A DNA stretch of 64,000 bases from Azospirillum halopraeferens DSM 3675 (GTDB lineage Bacteria; Pseudomonadota; Alphaproteobacteria; Azospirillales; Azospirillaceae): positions 62,001-126,000 of the forward strand of contig NZ_AUCF01000005.1 in assembly GCF_000429625.1 (NCBI RefSeq), read 5' to 3'. Below, piece after piece: positions 33,209 through 44,035 of this stretch. A program made the position numbers and the translations under genes. The notes beneath the pieces were generated by a model. That model made no database searches. It had not been told where the DNA came from and was given only the letters and a program-made list of their open reading frames with translations. Every line of letters begins with the position of its first letter. Position 1 is the stretch's first letter.

Positions 33209-33437
33209 TCATGCACGCAATGCATCATTGTCTTTGTCACCATCCGCCATACAACACCCTATTACTCCACCTCATCATAACAGATTTTTAGACATATTTC
33301 ATCTCTTATTTTTGACGTATAAGAATACGGCTCGCGGAATACAGGGATTTATTAATGCCATCCGCTTATTTTTACATGCCACTTGAACACCAGCATCTTG
33401 TATGCCATTGTCATACAGAACCTCGGAGGACGCTAAG
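33209..33437. other. AT-rich gene-free stretch upstream of the toxin-antitoxin pair
   Basis: About 230 bases, clearly lower in GC than the rest of the window (runs such as CAGATTTTTAGACATATTTC). No credible gene was found; a 65-codon rightward frame here is compositionally odd and lacks a ribosome site. Its right end contains the promoter region and the dyad before the antitoxin gene. The base composition suggests acquired DNA. Confidence 0.6.
33399..33417. promoter_or_regulatory. Dyad before the antitoxin gene, probable autoregulatory operator
   Basis: TGTATG (33399-33404) and CATACA (33412-33417) are exact reverse complements around a 7-base centre. The site is 21 bases upstream of the antitoxin ATG, just before the GGAGGA ribosome site. 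Ribbon-helix-helix antitoxins of this family usually repress their own promoter, so it is a plausible operator. Confidence 0.5.
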
Positions 33438-33713
33438 ATGCCTACCCCCAACCAAACCCCGGTGCTGAGCGTGCGCGTCAGCCGAAGCGAGCGCGACCTC
33501 CTGGAACAGGCCGCCGAACAGGCGCACACGAACCTGAGCGACTTCGTACGCCGCAAAGCCCTGGAAGCGGCGGAGCTTGAAGTGCTGGAACATCGTGTGG
33601 TGACCATCCCGGCGGCGAACTGGAGCACGTTCGAGGCGTGGGTGAGTGCTCCGCCGAAGGCCGTTCCGGCGCTGCGTGACCTCGCTGCGACGCGGCCCGC
33701 ATGGCAGGACTGA
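33438..33713 (+). CDS. DUF1778 (TacA-type) ribbon-helix-helix antitoxin
   Basis: A 91-residue antitoxin. The N-terminal half, LSVRVSRSERDLLEQAAE followed by TNLSDFVRRKALEAAE, is the ribbon-helix-helix fold of the DUF1778 family. The C-terminal tail (VTIPAANWSTFEAWVSAPP) matches the toxin-wrapping segment of TacA. The ATG follows a near-perfect GGAGGA. Its end overlaps the toxin start by 13 bases, so the pair is translationally coupled. Confidence 0.9.
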   Translation: MPTPNQTPVLSVRVSRSERDLLEQAAEQAHTNLSDFVRRKALEAAELEVLEHRVVTIPAANWSTFEAWVSAPPKAVPALRDLAATRPAWQD

Positions 33714-34207
33714 CGCCGCCCCGACCGCTCGCCGCAGAGGACGACCGAAGCGCCTTCGACTGTGGCCGCGAATCGCTGAACCTGTGGTTCCGGCGGCGCG
33801 CCGGGGACAATCAGCTTTCGGGAGTGTCGCGCACCAGCGTCGTGTGCGATCCCGTCACGGGAGCAATCATCGGCTATGTGTCGTTGAGCGCCGCACAGAT
33901 CGAGCGGGCGTTCCTGCCGAAAGCCGCCCAACGCAACCGGCCTGATCCTATTCCCGCGCTCCTGCTCGGCCAGCTCGCCGTGGATCGGCGGTATCATGGG
34001 AACGGCTACGCCCGCTCCCTGCTGTTCTTCGCCTTGAAAACCGCCGTGCGCCTGTCGGACGATATGGGATGCTTCGGCGTGATCACGCATCCGCTGGACG
34101 ACGACGTGCGCGCCTTCTACAGCCGTTTCGGGTTCGAGACGTTGCCGTTCGACCCGAAGCGGAGCATGATCGTTCGCATCACCGATTTGAAGCATAACGG
34201 GTTCTGA
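33701..34207 (+). CDS. GNAT-family toxin (TacT-type)
   Basis: A 168-residue acetyltransferase toxin. TacT relatives acetylate the amino group of charged tRNAs and stop translation. Features are SAFDCGRESLNLWFRRRAGDN near the N-terminus, the acetyl-CoA loop in GQLAVDRRYHGNGYARSLL and the FYSRFGFE motif with its conserved tyrosine. The overlap with a DUF1778 antitoxin gives the classic two-gene arrangement. The frame is complete, so the system is probably active. It lies 136 bases from the 3' end of tRNA-Leu. Confidence 0.91.
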   Translation: MAGLTPPRPLAAEDDRSAFDCGRESLNLWFRRRAGDNQLSGVSRTSVVCDPVTGAIIGYVSLSAAQIERAFLPKAAQRNRPDPIPALLLGQLAVDRRYHGNGYARSLLFFALKTAVRLSDDMGCFGVITHPLDDDVRAFYSRFGFETLPFDPKRSMIVRITDLKHNGF

Positions 34208-34343
34208 TTGCGGCAAGGATGGTGGCCTCTGTGCGAACGCCGGTCGATGCCGGAGATCCGTCGTGATGCCGACCGCCAACGAAGCCCATCGGCGCAGAAC
34301 GCAACCGTGATGCCAAACCGGGGACAAGCACCCACTCTGCCGG

Positions 34344-34428
34344 TGGTGCGGGCGGGGGGACTCGAACCCCCACGCCTGACGGCTTCAGATTTTAAGTCTG
34401 ATGCGTCTACCGGTTCCGCCACGCCCGC
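34344..34428 (-). tRNA. tRNA-Leu (anticodon TAA)
   Basis: An 85-base leftward tRNA. The acceptor arm GCGGGCG pairs with CGCCCGC, followed by A and an encoded CCA (34344-34346). The anticodon stem TCAGA/TCTGA holds the loop CTTAAAA, so the anticodon is TAA, reading UUA/UUG leucine codons. A long variable arm, as expected for leucine, and the T loop GGTTCGAGTCC are present. Confidence 0.96.
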
Positions 34429-34600
34429 GTCCGCGGCGCGCCATCTCTCCCACCGGTTGTTGGCCGGGGGAGGAAGAACACGCGCGTCCGGGAGTTGCAT
34501 AGCCCGTCGCCGCCCGCCGGTCAAGACCGCCGGGCGGGGGCATGGACAAGCCGCCGGACGTCCCCATCTAGTCAGGCGATGACGGAAAGGAACCTGCGGC

Positions 34601-34771
34601 GTGGACAACATCAACTGGCTGGGCCTCGTGGCCATCCTGATGGTCATGGCCATCGTCTTTCCCGGCGCCATGCCCCACCTGCGGCGCAGTCCGTGGCTGC
34701 GCAACGCGGCGATCTGGCTGGCGGCGCTGACCGGGCTGATCTTCCTCTACCAGACCTTCGGGCCGTTCTGA
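34601..34771 (+). CDS. Small two-helix membrane protein
   Basis: A 56-residue protein starting with GTG (MDNINWLGLVAILM). It has two hydrophobic helices (about 6-22 and 37-52) around a basic HLRRSPWLR loop, so it should be a membrane hairpin. The second helix (AAIWLAALTGLIFLYQTF) resembles the membrane leader of bacterial retropepsin-like aspartic proteases (TIGR02281), but the protease part is absent. AAAGGAACC lies upstream as a possible ribosome site. It overlaps nothing and converges with the next gene. Confidence 0.6.
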   Translation: MDNINWLGLVAILMVMAIVFPGAMPHLRRSPWLRNAAIWLAALTGLIFLYQTFGPF

Positions 34772-34778
34772 GCGGCGC

Positions 34779-35015
34779 TCACTCCTCGGCCAGCATCATC
34801 ACGCCGATTCCCATCGCGACGCTGCCGAACGTGATGCTGAGGCCGAAGTACAGCAGGAACGTGGCGACGAACCAGTGCTCGCTGGTGGTCACCAACGTCC
34901 CCAGCCCGGCGATGTCCAGCAGCAGAATCCCGCTGGCCAGAACGATGGCGCCCGCAACCCCCGACGCCAGGTGCTGCAGAAGATAGTAGACAAGCGGCTT
35001 CTCAAATGGTTGCAT
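34779..35015 (-). CDS. Hypothetical two-helix membrane protein
   Basis: A 78-residue protein with two long hydrophobic helices (about 18-40, LASGVAGAIVLASGILLLDIAG, and 48-75, FVATFLLYFGLSITFGSVAMG), a short polar N-terminus and an acidic tail AEE. No family is recognised. ATG with a modest GAGGG upstream region. It converges with the small membrane gene to its left, only 7 bases between stops. Confidence 0.7.
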   Translation of the reverse strand: MQPFEKPLVYYLLQHLASGVAGAIVLASGILLLDIAGLGTLVTTSEHWFVATFLLYFGLSITFGSVAMGIGVMMLAEE

Positions 35016-35108
35016 GACCGTTTCCCTCGCAGGTCCTCCGCCCCTCGGGAATCAACGTGGTACGGACGGTCACGCGGGCAAGGAGCCCTAGCCGAAGGGT
35101 GGGGTTCC

Positions 35109-35879
35109 TTACCCTTTCGTGCCGCGCGTCAGCGTCGGAGTGCCGCCCAGCCGGCGCACCATGGCCGCCAGTTCCTCCGCCGCCCGGTCCAGCATCCCCT
35201 CGTCGGTGCCGCGCAGCACCAGGCTGACGCCGAAGAACCCGTTGCGGAAATAGGGATAGCTGCCGATCTCGACGGACGGATAGCGGTCCTGCAGGGTGGC
35301 GAGGTCGGCGGCGATGCGGCCCTCCGCCAGTTCACAGCTCACGGTCAGGGCGTGGATCGGCGGGCCGCCCGCCAGCCGGGGGAGGATGCCGTCCACCATC
35401 GCCTGCATGATGTTGGGCACACCCGCCAGCACGAAGACGTTGCCCAGACGGAAGCCCGGCGCCTGGCTGATGGGGTTGTCCACCAGGGTGGCGCCGGCGG
35501 GGATGTCGGCCATGCGCAGGCGCGCGGCGTTCAGCGCCCCCGGCGCGTAGTGGCGCTCCAGCCGCGCCACCGCCTCGGCGTTGCGTTCCAGCGGCACGCC
35601 GAACGCCCGGGCCACCGAGGCGGACGTGATGTCGTCATGGGTCGGGCCGATGCCGCCGGTGGTGAACACATAGGTGTAGCGGGCCCGGCAGGCGTTGACG
35701 GCGGCGATGATCTCCGCCTCCACGTCGGGCACCACCCGCGCCTCGCGCACGCGGATGCCGATGGCCCCCAGCTTTTCGGCCAGGAACGGCAGGTTGGCAT
35801 CCTTGGTGCGGCCGGACAGGATCTCGTTGCCGATGATCAGGACGGCCGCGGTCGGGTTCAGGGTGTCGGCAAGGCTCAT
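35109..35879 (-). CDS. CinA/MoaB-type molybdopterin-binding domain protein
   Basis: A 256-residue protein with the MPT-binding fold: AVLIIGNEILSGRTKDANLPFLA at the start and YVFTTGGIGPTHDDITSASVARAFG, the signature of the CinA N-terminal domain. The C-terminal nicotinamide-nucleotide amidohydrolase domain of full CinA is missing, a common state in alphaproteobacteria. ATG 35879 is chosen; the frame extends far upstream antisense to sfsA but that part is a shadow. Relatives hydrolyse ADP-ribose-like pyrophosphates; activity here is unproven. Confidence 0.88.
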   Translation of the reverse strand: MSLADTLNPTAAVLIIGNEILSGRTKDANLPFLAEKLGAIGIRVREARVVPDVEAEIIAAVNACRARYTYVFTTGGIGPTHDDITSASVARAFGVPLERNAEAVARLERHYAPGALNAARLRMADIPAGATLVDNPISQAPGFRLGNVFVLAGVPNIMQAMVDGILPRLAGGPPIHALTVSCELAEGRIAADLATLQDRYPSVEIGSYPYFRNGFFGVSLVLRGTDEGMLDRAAEELAAMVRRLGGTPTLTRGTKG

Positions 35880-35999
35880 GGTGCGGAGGCTTCTCGCTGA
35901 TGGTCGGCGCACGGGCGCGGCGCAAGGATCATAGCGCAGGCGGCGCCACCTTCCAGCCGACGCTTGCGACCGCGCGCCTGCGGGATTAGCGTGCCGACC

Positions 36000-36716
36000 A
36001 TGCGCTTCCCCTCCCCCCTCCTGGAAGGCCGTCTGCTGCGCCGCTACAAGCGCTTCCTGGCCGACATCGATCTCGACGGCGCGGTGGTGACCGCGCATGT
36101 CCCCAACTCCGGCGCCATGATCGGGCTGGACGCGCCGGGCAGCCGGACGTTCCTGTCGCGCTCCGACAACCCCCGGCGCAAGCTGGCCCACACGCTGGAA
36201 CTGGTGGAGGCGGACGGCGGGCTGGTCGGGGTCAACACCGGCCATCCCAACGCCCTGGCGGCGGAGGCCATCGCCGCCGGCGTCGTGCCGGAACTGCGCG
36301 GCTACGCCCGCCTGCGGCGGGAGGTGCGTTATGGCCGCAACTCGCGCATCGACCTGCTGCTGGAGGACGAGGCGCGCCCGCCCGCCTATGTGGAGGTGAA
36401 GAACGTGCACCTGCGCCGTCCCCACCGGGGCGACGGGCTGGCGGCGGAGTTCCCCGACTGCGTCACCGCCCGCGGCGCCAAGCACCTGGAGGAATTGGCG
36501 GATATGGTGCGGGCCGGCAATCGGGCGGTGATGCTGTACCTTGTGCAGCGGACCGACTGCACCCACTTCCGGGTGGCCGCGGACCTGGACCCCGCCTACG
36601 ATGCGGGGCTGCGCCGCGCCATGGCGGCCGGCGTGGAAGCGCTGTGTTGGTCTTGCGCGATCACGCGCGAATCGATTGAATTGGAGCGGCCGCTGCCCAT
36701 CCGGCTGGACGGATAG
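36000..36716 (+). CDS. sfsA: SfsA family DNA-binding/nuclease-like protein
   Basis: A 238-residue protein of the sugar-fermentation-stimulation family. The OB-like N-terminus has [17 protein letters not shown] and [12 protein letters not shown]. The C-terminal restriction-endonuclease-like core has the nuclease-type ligands in SRIDLLLE and [10 protein letters not shown], and the [16 protein letters not shown] block is family-specific. ATG 36000 fits the family N-terminus better than the upstream 35964. It is followed by map 38 bases later on the same strand, an sfsA-map arrangement common in this class. Confidence 0.94.
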   Translation: MRFPSPLLEGRLLRRYKRFLADIDLDGAVVTAHVPNSGAMIGLDAPGSRTFLSRSDNPRRKLAHTLELVEADGGLVGVNTGHPNALAAEAIAAGVVPELRGYARLRREVRYGRNSRIDLLLEDEARPPAYVEVKNVHLRRPHRGDGLAAEFPDCVTARGAKHLEELADMVRAGNRAVMLYLVQRTDCTHFRVAADLDPAYDAGLRRAMAAGVEALCWSCAITRESIELERPLPIRLDG

Positions 36717-36754
36717 GCCTGCTGCGCGGCCGTAAACGGAAAAAGGCTGAACCG

Positions 36755-37573
36755 GTGGAACACGACAACCTCGACTCCCATCGCATCCGTTTGCATGGGC
36801 CGGAGGATTTTGCAGGCATGCGGCAGGCCGGGCGTCTGGCCGCCGCCACGCTCGACCACATCACCCCCTACGTGCGCCCCGGCGTCAGCACCGGCGAACT
36901 GGACCGCCTGTGCGAGCAGTACATCCGCGACCACGGGGCGATCCCGGCCCCGCTCGGCTACCGCGGCTTTCCCAAGGCGACCTGCATCTCCGTCAACCAT
37001 GTGGTCTGCCACGGCATCCCCGGTGACAAGCGGCTGCGCGACGGCGACGTGCTGAACATCGACGTCACCGTCATCCTGGACGGCTGGCACGGCGACACCA
37101 GCCGCATGTACCTGTGCGGCGACGGCGTCAGCCTGCGCGCGCAAAAGCTGGTGGACGTCACCTACGACGCCCTCATGCTGGGTCTGTCCAAGGTGAAGCC
37201 CGGCGCCACCCTGGGCGACATCGGCCACGCCATCCAGACCTTCGCGGAATCGCACCGCTTCTCGGTGGTGCGCGATTTCTGCGGTCACGGGCTGGGGCGC
37301 GTCTTCCACGAGCCGCCGTCGGTCCTGCACTTCGGCCGCCCCGGCACCGGCGCGGTGCTGAAGGAGGGCATGTTCTTCACCGTGGAACCGATGATCAATG
37401 CCGGCCGCCACGATGTGAAGATCCTGGGCGACGGCTGGACCGCCGTGACCAAGGACAAGTCCCTGTCCGCCCAGTTCGAGCATTCCATCGGCGTCACCGC
37501 CGACGGGTGCGAGATTTTCACCCTCTCCCCCGCCGGCTACGACAAACCGCCTTATCCCGACACGACCGTCTAA
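36755..37573 (+). CDS. map: Type I methionine aminopeptidase
   Basis: Removes the initiator methionine from new proteins. The five metal ligands are recognisable: two aspartates in NIDVTVILDGWHGDTS, the histidine in GHGLGR, and glutamates in FTVEPMI and QFEHSIGV. The 272-residue size is typical. The start is GTG at 36755, behind AAAAAGG; a later ATG would cut the conserved N-terminus. It is probably transcribed with sfsA. The next gene converges with it, with only two bases between the two stops. Confidence 0.97.
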   Translation: MEHDNLDSHRIRLHGPEDFAGMRQAGRLAAATLDHITPYVRPGVSTGELDRLCEQYIRDHGAIPAPLGYRGFPKATCISVNHVVCHGIPGDKRLRDGDVLNIDVTVILDGWHGDTSRMYLCGDGVSLRAQKLVDVTYDALMLGLSKVKPGATLGDIGHAIQTFAESHRFSVVRDFCGHGLGRVFHEPPSVLHFGRPGTGAVLKEGMFFTVEPMINAGRHDVKILGDGWTAVTKDKSLSAQFEHSIGVTADGCEIFTLSPAGYDKPPYPDTTV

Positions 37574-37575
37574 GT

Positions 37576-39045
37576 TCAGACCGCCGCCACCCAGCCGCCG
37601 GCGGCCAGGGAATCGGGCGCCACGCCCAGCACGGTGACGGAACCGCCACCGGCCAGCAGCAGCACGGCGTTGCCGGACGCATCGCCCGACAGGCTCCAGG
37701 CCGTGCCGGCGGCGATGGCGATGCGGTCGCCCTCACCGCCGCTGAAGCCGGCGATGGTGTCCACCCCGTCACCGGCCGCAAAGACGTAGAGGTCCGCGCC
37801 GGCGTTGCCTTCCAGCCAGTCGTTGCCGGCACCGCCCGACAGGGTGTCGTCGCCCAGATTGCCGAACAGCCGGTCGGCGCCGGGACCGCCGAGGACCAGG
37901 TCGTTCCCCTGCCCGCCGAACAGGGTGTCGGCCCCCTCGCCGCCCCACACCGTGTCGTCGCCGCGCCCGCCGTACACCTGGTCGGCGCCGGCCTCGCCAT
38001 CGACGCGGTCGCTGCCCTGCCCGCCGTGCAGCCAATCGTCATCCGCACCGCCCAGCAGCAGGTCATCGCCGAGGTTGCCGTAGAGGAAATCCATCCCCGC
38101 CCCGCCGACCAGCGTGTCGTTTCCGCCCAGGCCGAAGAACTCGTCCATGCCACTGCCGCCGGTCCACGCCTCGCCGGCATCGCTGCCGAAGGTGCGCACG
38201 GGCATGAAACTGCGGTAGGTCTCGATGGCGTGGGCGGTGGGATCGAAGCGGGAAAGCTGGTCGATGCCGGTGAACCCGCTGGGCAGGGGCACGTCGCCCT
38301 CCCGCGCCAGGCGGATGACCGGCCCGTCGACGGTGTAGCCGGTGGTCATGTAGGGCAGCGTCGCCAGGATGTCGCTGGCCGTCAGGGGCGGATCCACGTG
38401 GATCAGGTCGGCGATGGAGCGCGCGACCAGTGCTTGCTGCAAGGGCGGCATCGCCGACACCGCGGCGGCGATGTCCGCCCGGTTCTCCGCCAGATAGGGG
38501 ATGGGGTCATCGACGGTGCGGAAGTTGATCAGCCGCGGGTCGGCGTCGGCCGTGCCGTTGGTCCCCGGCGAGCCGAAGGTGACGCCCACCCACGGGCCGG
38601 TGCCGGGCGGGTGCCGCTCCATGAAATGCTGGGTCATGGCGCCGCCCAGGCTGTGGCCGGCCACCAGCACCTGGTCGAAGGGGTGGCTCGCCGCCAGCCG
38701 TTCGACCGCGGCGACGAGTCCGGCGAGGTGGGCGGCGTGCTCGTCGATGTTGCGGAAGTTCTCGATCCAGTCCTGGCGGTCGTCGCTGCCGCGGAACACC
38801 ACGGCCAGGGTGTCCTTGCCGTCCAGCCGGGCCACCGCCACCAGGGCCCTGGCGTTGGCGTTGGTGTAGAGCCCGCGGTCGAGCGTTCCCGTCGCCACCG
38901 CCAGGTCGTTGCCGCCGACCGCCGTCCACCCCGGTGCCAGCGCCCACAGGCGCGCCGGGTCGTTCTCATAGAGGGCGCGGGCGAGCGTCGCCGCCTCGGC
39001 ATACAGGTTGTTGTCGATGGCGTTCAGCGCAGTCGTGATCGTCAT
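37576..39045 (-). CDS. Secreted RTX lipase (class 3) with calcium-binding repeats
   Basis: A 489-residue protein. The N-terminal lipase_3 domain has the nucleophile elbow GHSLGG (S132), an aspartate in TVDDPIPYL (about 180) and a histidine in AHAIETY (272). From about 287 to 425 there are some 13 GGxGxDxLx nonapeptide repeats that bind calcium outside the cell. No N-terminal signal peptide is seen. RTX repeats plus a hydrophobic C-terminal tail point to type I secretion, although no exporter gene is in the window. ATG 39045 follows a G-rich site. Substrate unknown. Confidence 0.9.
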   Translation of the reverse strand: MTITTALNAIDNNLYAEAATLARALYENDPARLWALAPGWTAVGGNDLAVATGTLDRGLYTNANARALVAVARLDGKDTLAVVFRGSDDRQDWIENFRNIDEHAAHLAGLVAAVERLAASHPFDQVLVAGHSLGGAMTQHFMERHPPGTGPWVGVTFGSPGTNGTADADPRLINFRTVDDPIPYLAENRADIAAAVSAMPPLQQALVARSIADLIHVDPPLTASDILATLPYMTTGYTVDGPVIRLAREGDVPLPSGFTGIDQLSRFDPTAHAIETYRSFMPVRTFGSDAGEAWTGGSGMDEFFGLGGNDTLVGGAGMDFLYGNLGDDLLLGGADDDWLHGGQGSDRVDGEAGADQVYGGRGDDTVWGGEGADTLFGGQGNDLVLGGPGADRLFGNLGDDTLSGGAGNDWLEGNAGADLYVFAAGDGVDTIAGFSGGEGDRIAIAAGTAWSLSGDASGNAVLLLAGGGSVTVLGVAPDSLAAGGWVAAV

Positions 39046-39254
39046 GGGGCCCCGGCACGGTCGGACGCTCGTCACCACCATTTGTGGACGTAGCAATCGG
39101 CATTGTCCAGCCTCGGGTCAGCGGTCGGATGCCCGTTGAGCCGGCGATCCCTCCACCCGCCGGTCTCGCCATACACGCGACGGGTCGATCCTCCTGACAA
39201 CCGCGATGCGAGCGGCTATAGTTCCTGCACACGATTGCAGGACCGACACCGCCC

Positions 39255-39980
39255 ATGGACGAGGCCGACACCCGCGGCGACGCCGGCCAGGAGACGCCCC
39301 ATTACCACGGCCACCGTGACCGGCTGCGCAGCCGTTTCCTGGAGCGCGGGCCGGAGGCATTGGAGGACTACGAGCTGATGGAGCTGGTGCTGTTCGCCGT
39401 CGACCCGCGCCGCGACGTCAAGCCGCTGGCCAAGAAGCTGATCGACACCTTCGGTGGCCTGTGGGAGACGGTGAACGCCCCGCCGGAGAAGCTGCGCGGC
39501 ATGAAGGCCGGCCGTGTCGCCCTGAAGACCGACGCCGCCGTCGCCATGGTGCGGGCGGTGGGGGCCTGCGCCCTGCGCGCCACGCGGGAGCGGGTGATGA
39601 AGCGGCCGGTGCTGGGCTCGTGGAAGACACTGATGGAGTATTGCGCCGCCGCCATGGCGCACGAGACCACGGAGCAGTTCCGCCTGCTGTTTCTGGATCG
39701 CAAGAACGCGCTGATCGCCGACGAGGTGCAGCAGCGCGGCACCGTCGACCATACGCCGGTGTACCCGCGCGAGGTGGTGCGGCGGGCGCTGGAGCTGGGG
39801 GCAACCGCGGTGATCCTGGTGCACAACCACCCCTCCGGCGACCCGACCCCCAGCCGCGCCGACGTGGACATGACGCGCGAGGTGATGCGCGCCGCCGACG
39901 CCGTGGGCATCGTGGTGCACGACCACGTCATCGTCGGCAAGGGGCGCCACACCAGCCTGAAGGCGCAGGGGTTGATGTGA
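39255..39980 (+). CDS. radC: RadC/JAB-domain protein
   Basis: A 241-residue RadC protein. A helix-hairpin-helix N-terminus ([24 protein letters not shown]) precedes the MPN/JAB metalloprotease-like core with the [15 protein letters not shown] zinc motif, complete in histidines, serine and aspartate. The name comes from a repair phenotype, but the true biochemical role of RadC is unresolved. It is divergent from the RTX lipase gene with a 209-base shared upstream region. Confidence 0.94.
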   Translation: MDEADTRGDAGQETPHYHGHRDRLRSRFLERGPEALEDYELMELVLFAVDPRRDVKPLAKKLIDTFGGLWETVNAPPEKLRGMKAGRVALKTDAAVAMVRAVGACALRATRERVMKRPVLGSWKTLMEYCAAAMAHETTEQFRLLFLDRKNALIADEVQQRGTVDHTPVYPREVVRRALELGATAVILVHNHPSGDPTPSRADVDMTREVMRAADAVGIVVHDHVIVGKGRHTSLKAQGLM

Positions 39981-40115
39981 TGCCGGGTTCGGTACGTCTT
40001 GACGTCCGAGCCCGGCATCGGCCGCGACGGCGGCCGCGGCCCGATAGGGCCGAAGCCTGCGTGGCGTATGAACGCAGCGGTCAGGATGCTCCTGACCGCG
40101 TATGAGCAGCCGGCC

Positions 40116-42368
<2,253 letters not shown>

Positions 42369-42555
42369 CGCTCCGCCGCGTCTCCTCCGGGAAGCCGCCG
42401 AAAGGGGCCGTCACCGCCCGCCCCGGCGGCAGCCCTTCGAGGAATAGGGGGGGCAGCATCAAAAATCTGTTAACGCCGGACGGCAGCGGGGCGGTAGAAC
42501 GAAGCGCCGGGGACCGCGCCCGCCGTGCCCGCCGGAATCGGGGAGAGCGCCAGCG

Positions 42556-43995
42556 ATGGATAGCCAGAAGGACCGCAAGGCCGCCATCCTTGCCGACTCG
42601 CTCACCTCCCTGTGGGCGGAAACCGACCCCGAGATCCTGGCGGTGATCACCGCCGCGGCGCGCGACGATGCGGACGCCATCGCCGACACCTTCTACCGCA
42701 CGCTGGAGGGCGACGGCGAGGCTGCGCCCTTCCTCGACCATGCCGTGGTGCAGCAGCGGCTGCGGCCGTCCCTGGCGGGATGGATCCGCGGCATCTTCTG
42801 CGCATCCACGCGCGAGTCGGTGGAGGAGTCGATCGCCCGGAACTACGACGTCGGCCTGGTGCACGCGCGCATCAACATCCCGCTGACGCTGGTGAACGCC
42901 GGCATGCGCATCATCAAGAAGGAGCTGTCGGCGCGCGTGGTGCGCTCCAACCTCAGCCGGTCGCAGACGGCGCACGCCGTGCTGTTCGTCGGTGAGGTGC
43001 TGGACACCGTGCTGGACAACATGCACGAGGCGTATCTGGGCGACCTGCTGGGCAATGTGCGCCACCAGCAATCCCTGAAGATGTTCATGACCGGCCAGAA
43101 CCTGGCGCTGGAGGGGGAGCGGCTGAAGTCGTCCCTGTTCGACTGGCTGCGCAACGCGGTTGTGGCTTTCTACGCGCACAACGGTCCGGCGTCGGTGATG
43201 CCCGCGGTGCCACCCATCGAGACCAGCGACTTCGGCCTGTGGCTGACCCACAAGGCGGAGCTGATCTTCGGCAAGGTGGCGGAGCTGGACGCCATCCGTG
43301 CCCGTACCGACGCGGTGGCCGACGCGGTGCGCCGGGCCGCCGCCGGGACGGTGGACGCCGCCTTCGTGCGTGATCTCAACGACGCGGTCACGGAGATCGC
43401 CTTCCTTCTGGGCGCCATGATCGAGAAGGCGCTGGAGATCGAGGGCGGCCGCGATCCCCTGACGCGGCTGCTGACGCGCCGCTTCATGCCCGCGATCTTC
43501 CAGCGCGAGGTGACCATTGCGCTGCGCCACGGCAAGCCCTTTGCCGTGCTGCTGATGGACGCCGACCATTTCAAGCAGATCAACGACACGCTCGGCCACC
43601 AGGCCGGCGACACCGTGCTGACCGAGATCGCCGAACTGGTGCACGCCAACGTGCGCGCCGGCGATTTCGTGTTCCGCTACGGCGGGGAGGAGTTCCTGGT
43701 CCTGCTGACCGAGATGGACATGGCGACCCTTCAGGTGAAGGCGGAGCGCCTGCGCATCCTGGTGGCGGAGCACCGCTTCACCGTCGCCGGCCGGCCGTTC
43801 ACCGTCACCGCCTCAATCGGCGCGGCGCTGCACGACGGCCACCCCGACTATGAGCACACCGTGCGCAAGGCCGACGCCGCCCTGTACGAGGCCAAGCGCC
43901 TGGGCCGCAACCGCGTGGTCATCGCCGGAACGGACGGGGCGGGGCCGGCGGCGGAGGCAGCGGCGTTGCACCGCGGCGGGGCATCAGCTAGGTAA
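42556..43995 (+). CDS. Globin-coupled diguanylate cyclase (DosC-like)
   Basis: A 479-residue enzyme that makes cyclic di-GMP. The N-terminal 160 residues read as a globin-coupled sensor, with a probable haem-proximal histidine H103 in VGLVHARINIPLTLV. A helical middle domain follows. The C-terminal GGDEF domain has an active GGEEF (376-380) with DADHFKQINDTLGH upstream, and an inhibitory RxxD site (RAGD, 367-370) five residues before it. Oxygen or another gas binding to haem would set activity, as in E. coli DosC. It is divergent from the histidine kinase. Confidence 0.9.
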   Translation: MDSQKDRKAAILADSLTSLWAETDPEILAVITAAARDDADAIADTFYRTLEGDGEAAPFLDHAVVQQRLRPSLAGWIRGIFCASTRESVEESIARNYDVGLVHARINIPLTLVNAGMRIIKKELSARVVRSNLSRSQTAHAVLFVGEVLDTVLDNMHEAYLGDLLGNVRHQQSLKMFMTGQNLALEGERLKSSLFDWLRNAVVAFYAHNGPASVMPAVPPIETSDFGLWLTHKAELIFGKVAELDAIRARTDAVADAVRRAAAGTVDAAFVRDLNDAVTEIAFLLGAMIEKALEIEGGRDPLTRLLTRRFMPAIFQREVTIALRHGKPFAVLLMDADHFKQINDTLGHQAGDTVLTEIAELVHANVRAGDFVFRYGGEEFLVLLTEMDMATLQVKAERLRILVAEHRFTVAGRPFTVTASIGAALHDGHPDYEHTVRKADAALYEAKRLGRNRVVIAGTDGAGPAAEAAALHRGGASAR

Positions 43996-44035
43996 GGGTT
44001 CTCGCCCCGCCCGACCCCGCAGACTCCGGCAGGCC

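Noticed and set aside
33189-33386. A 65-codon rightward frame in the AT-rich patch
   Set aside because: No ribosome site, no family features, and its composition fits intergenic DNA.
34344-34428. tRNA-Leu 3' end as an active att site
   Set aside because: No second copy of the tRNA end was seen on the far side of the toxin-antitoxin region, so an intact integrated element is not supported.
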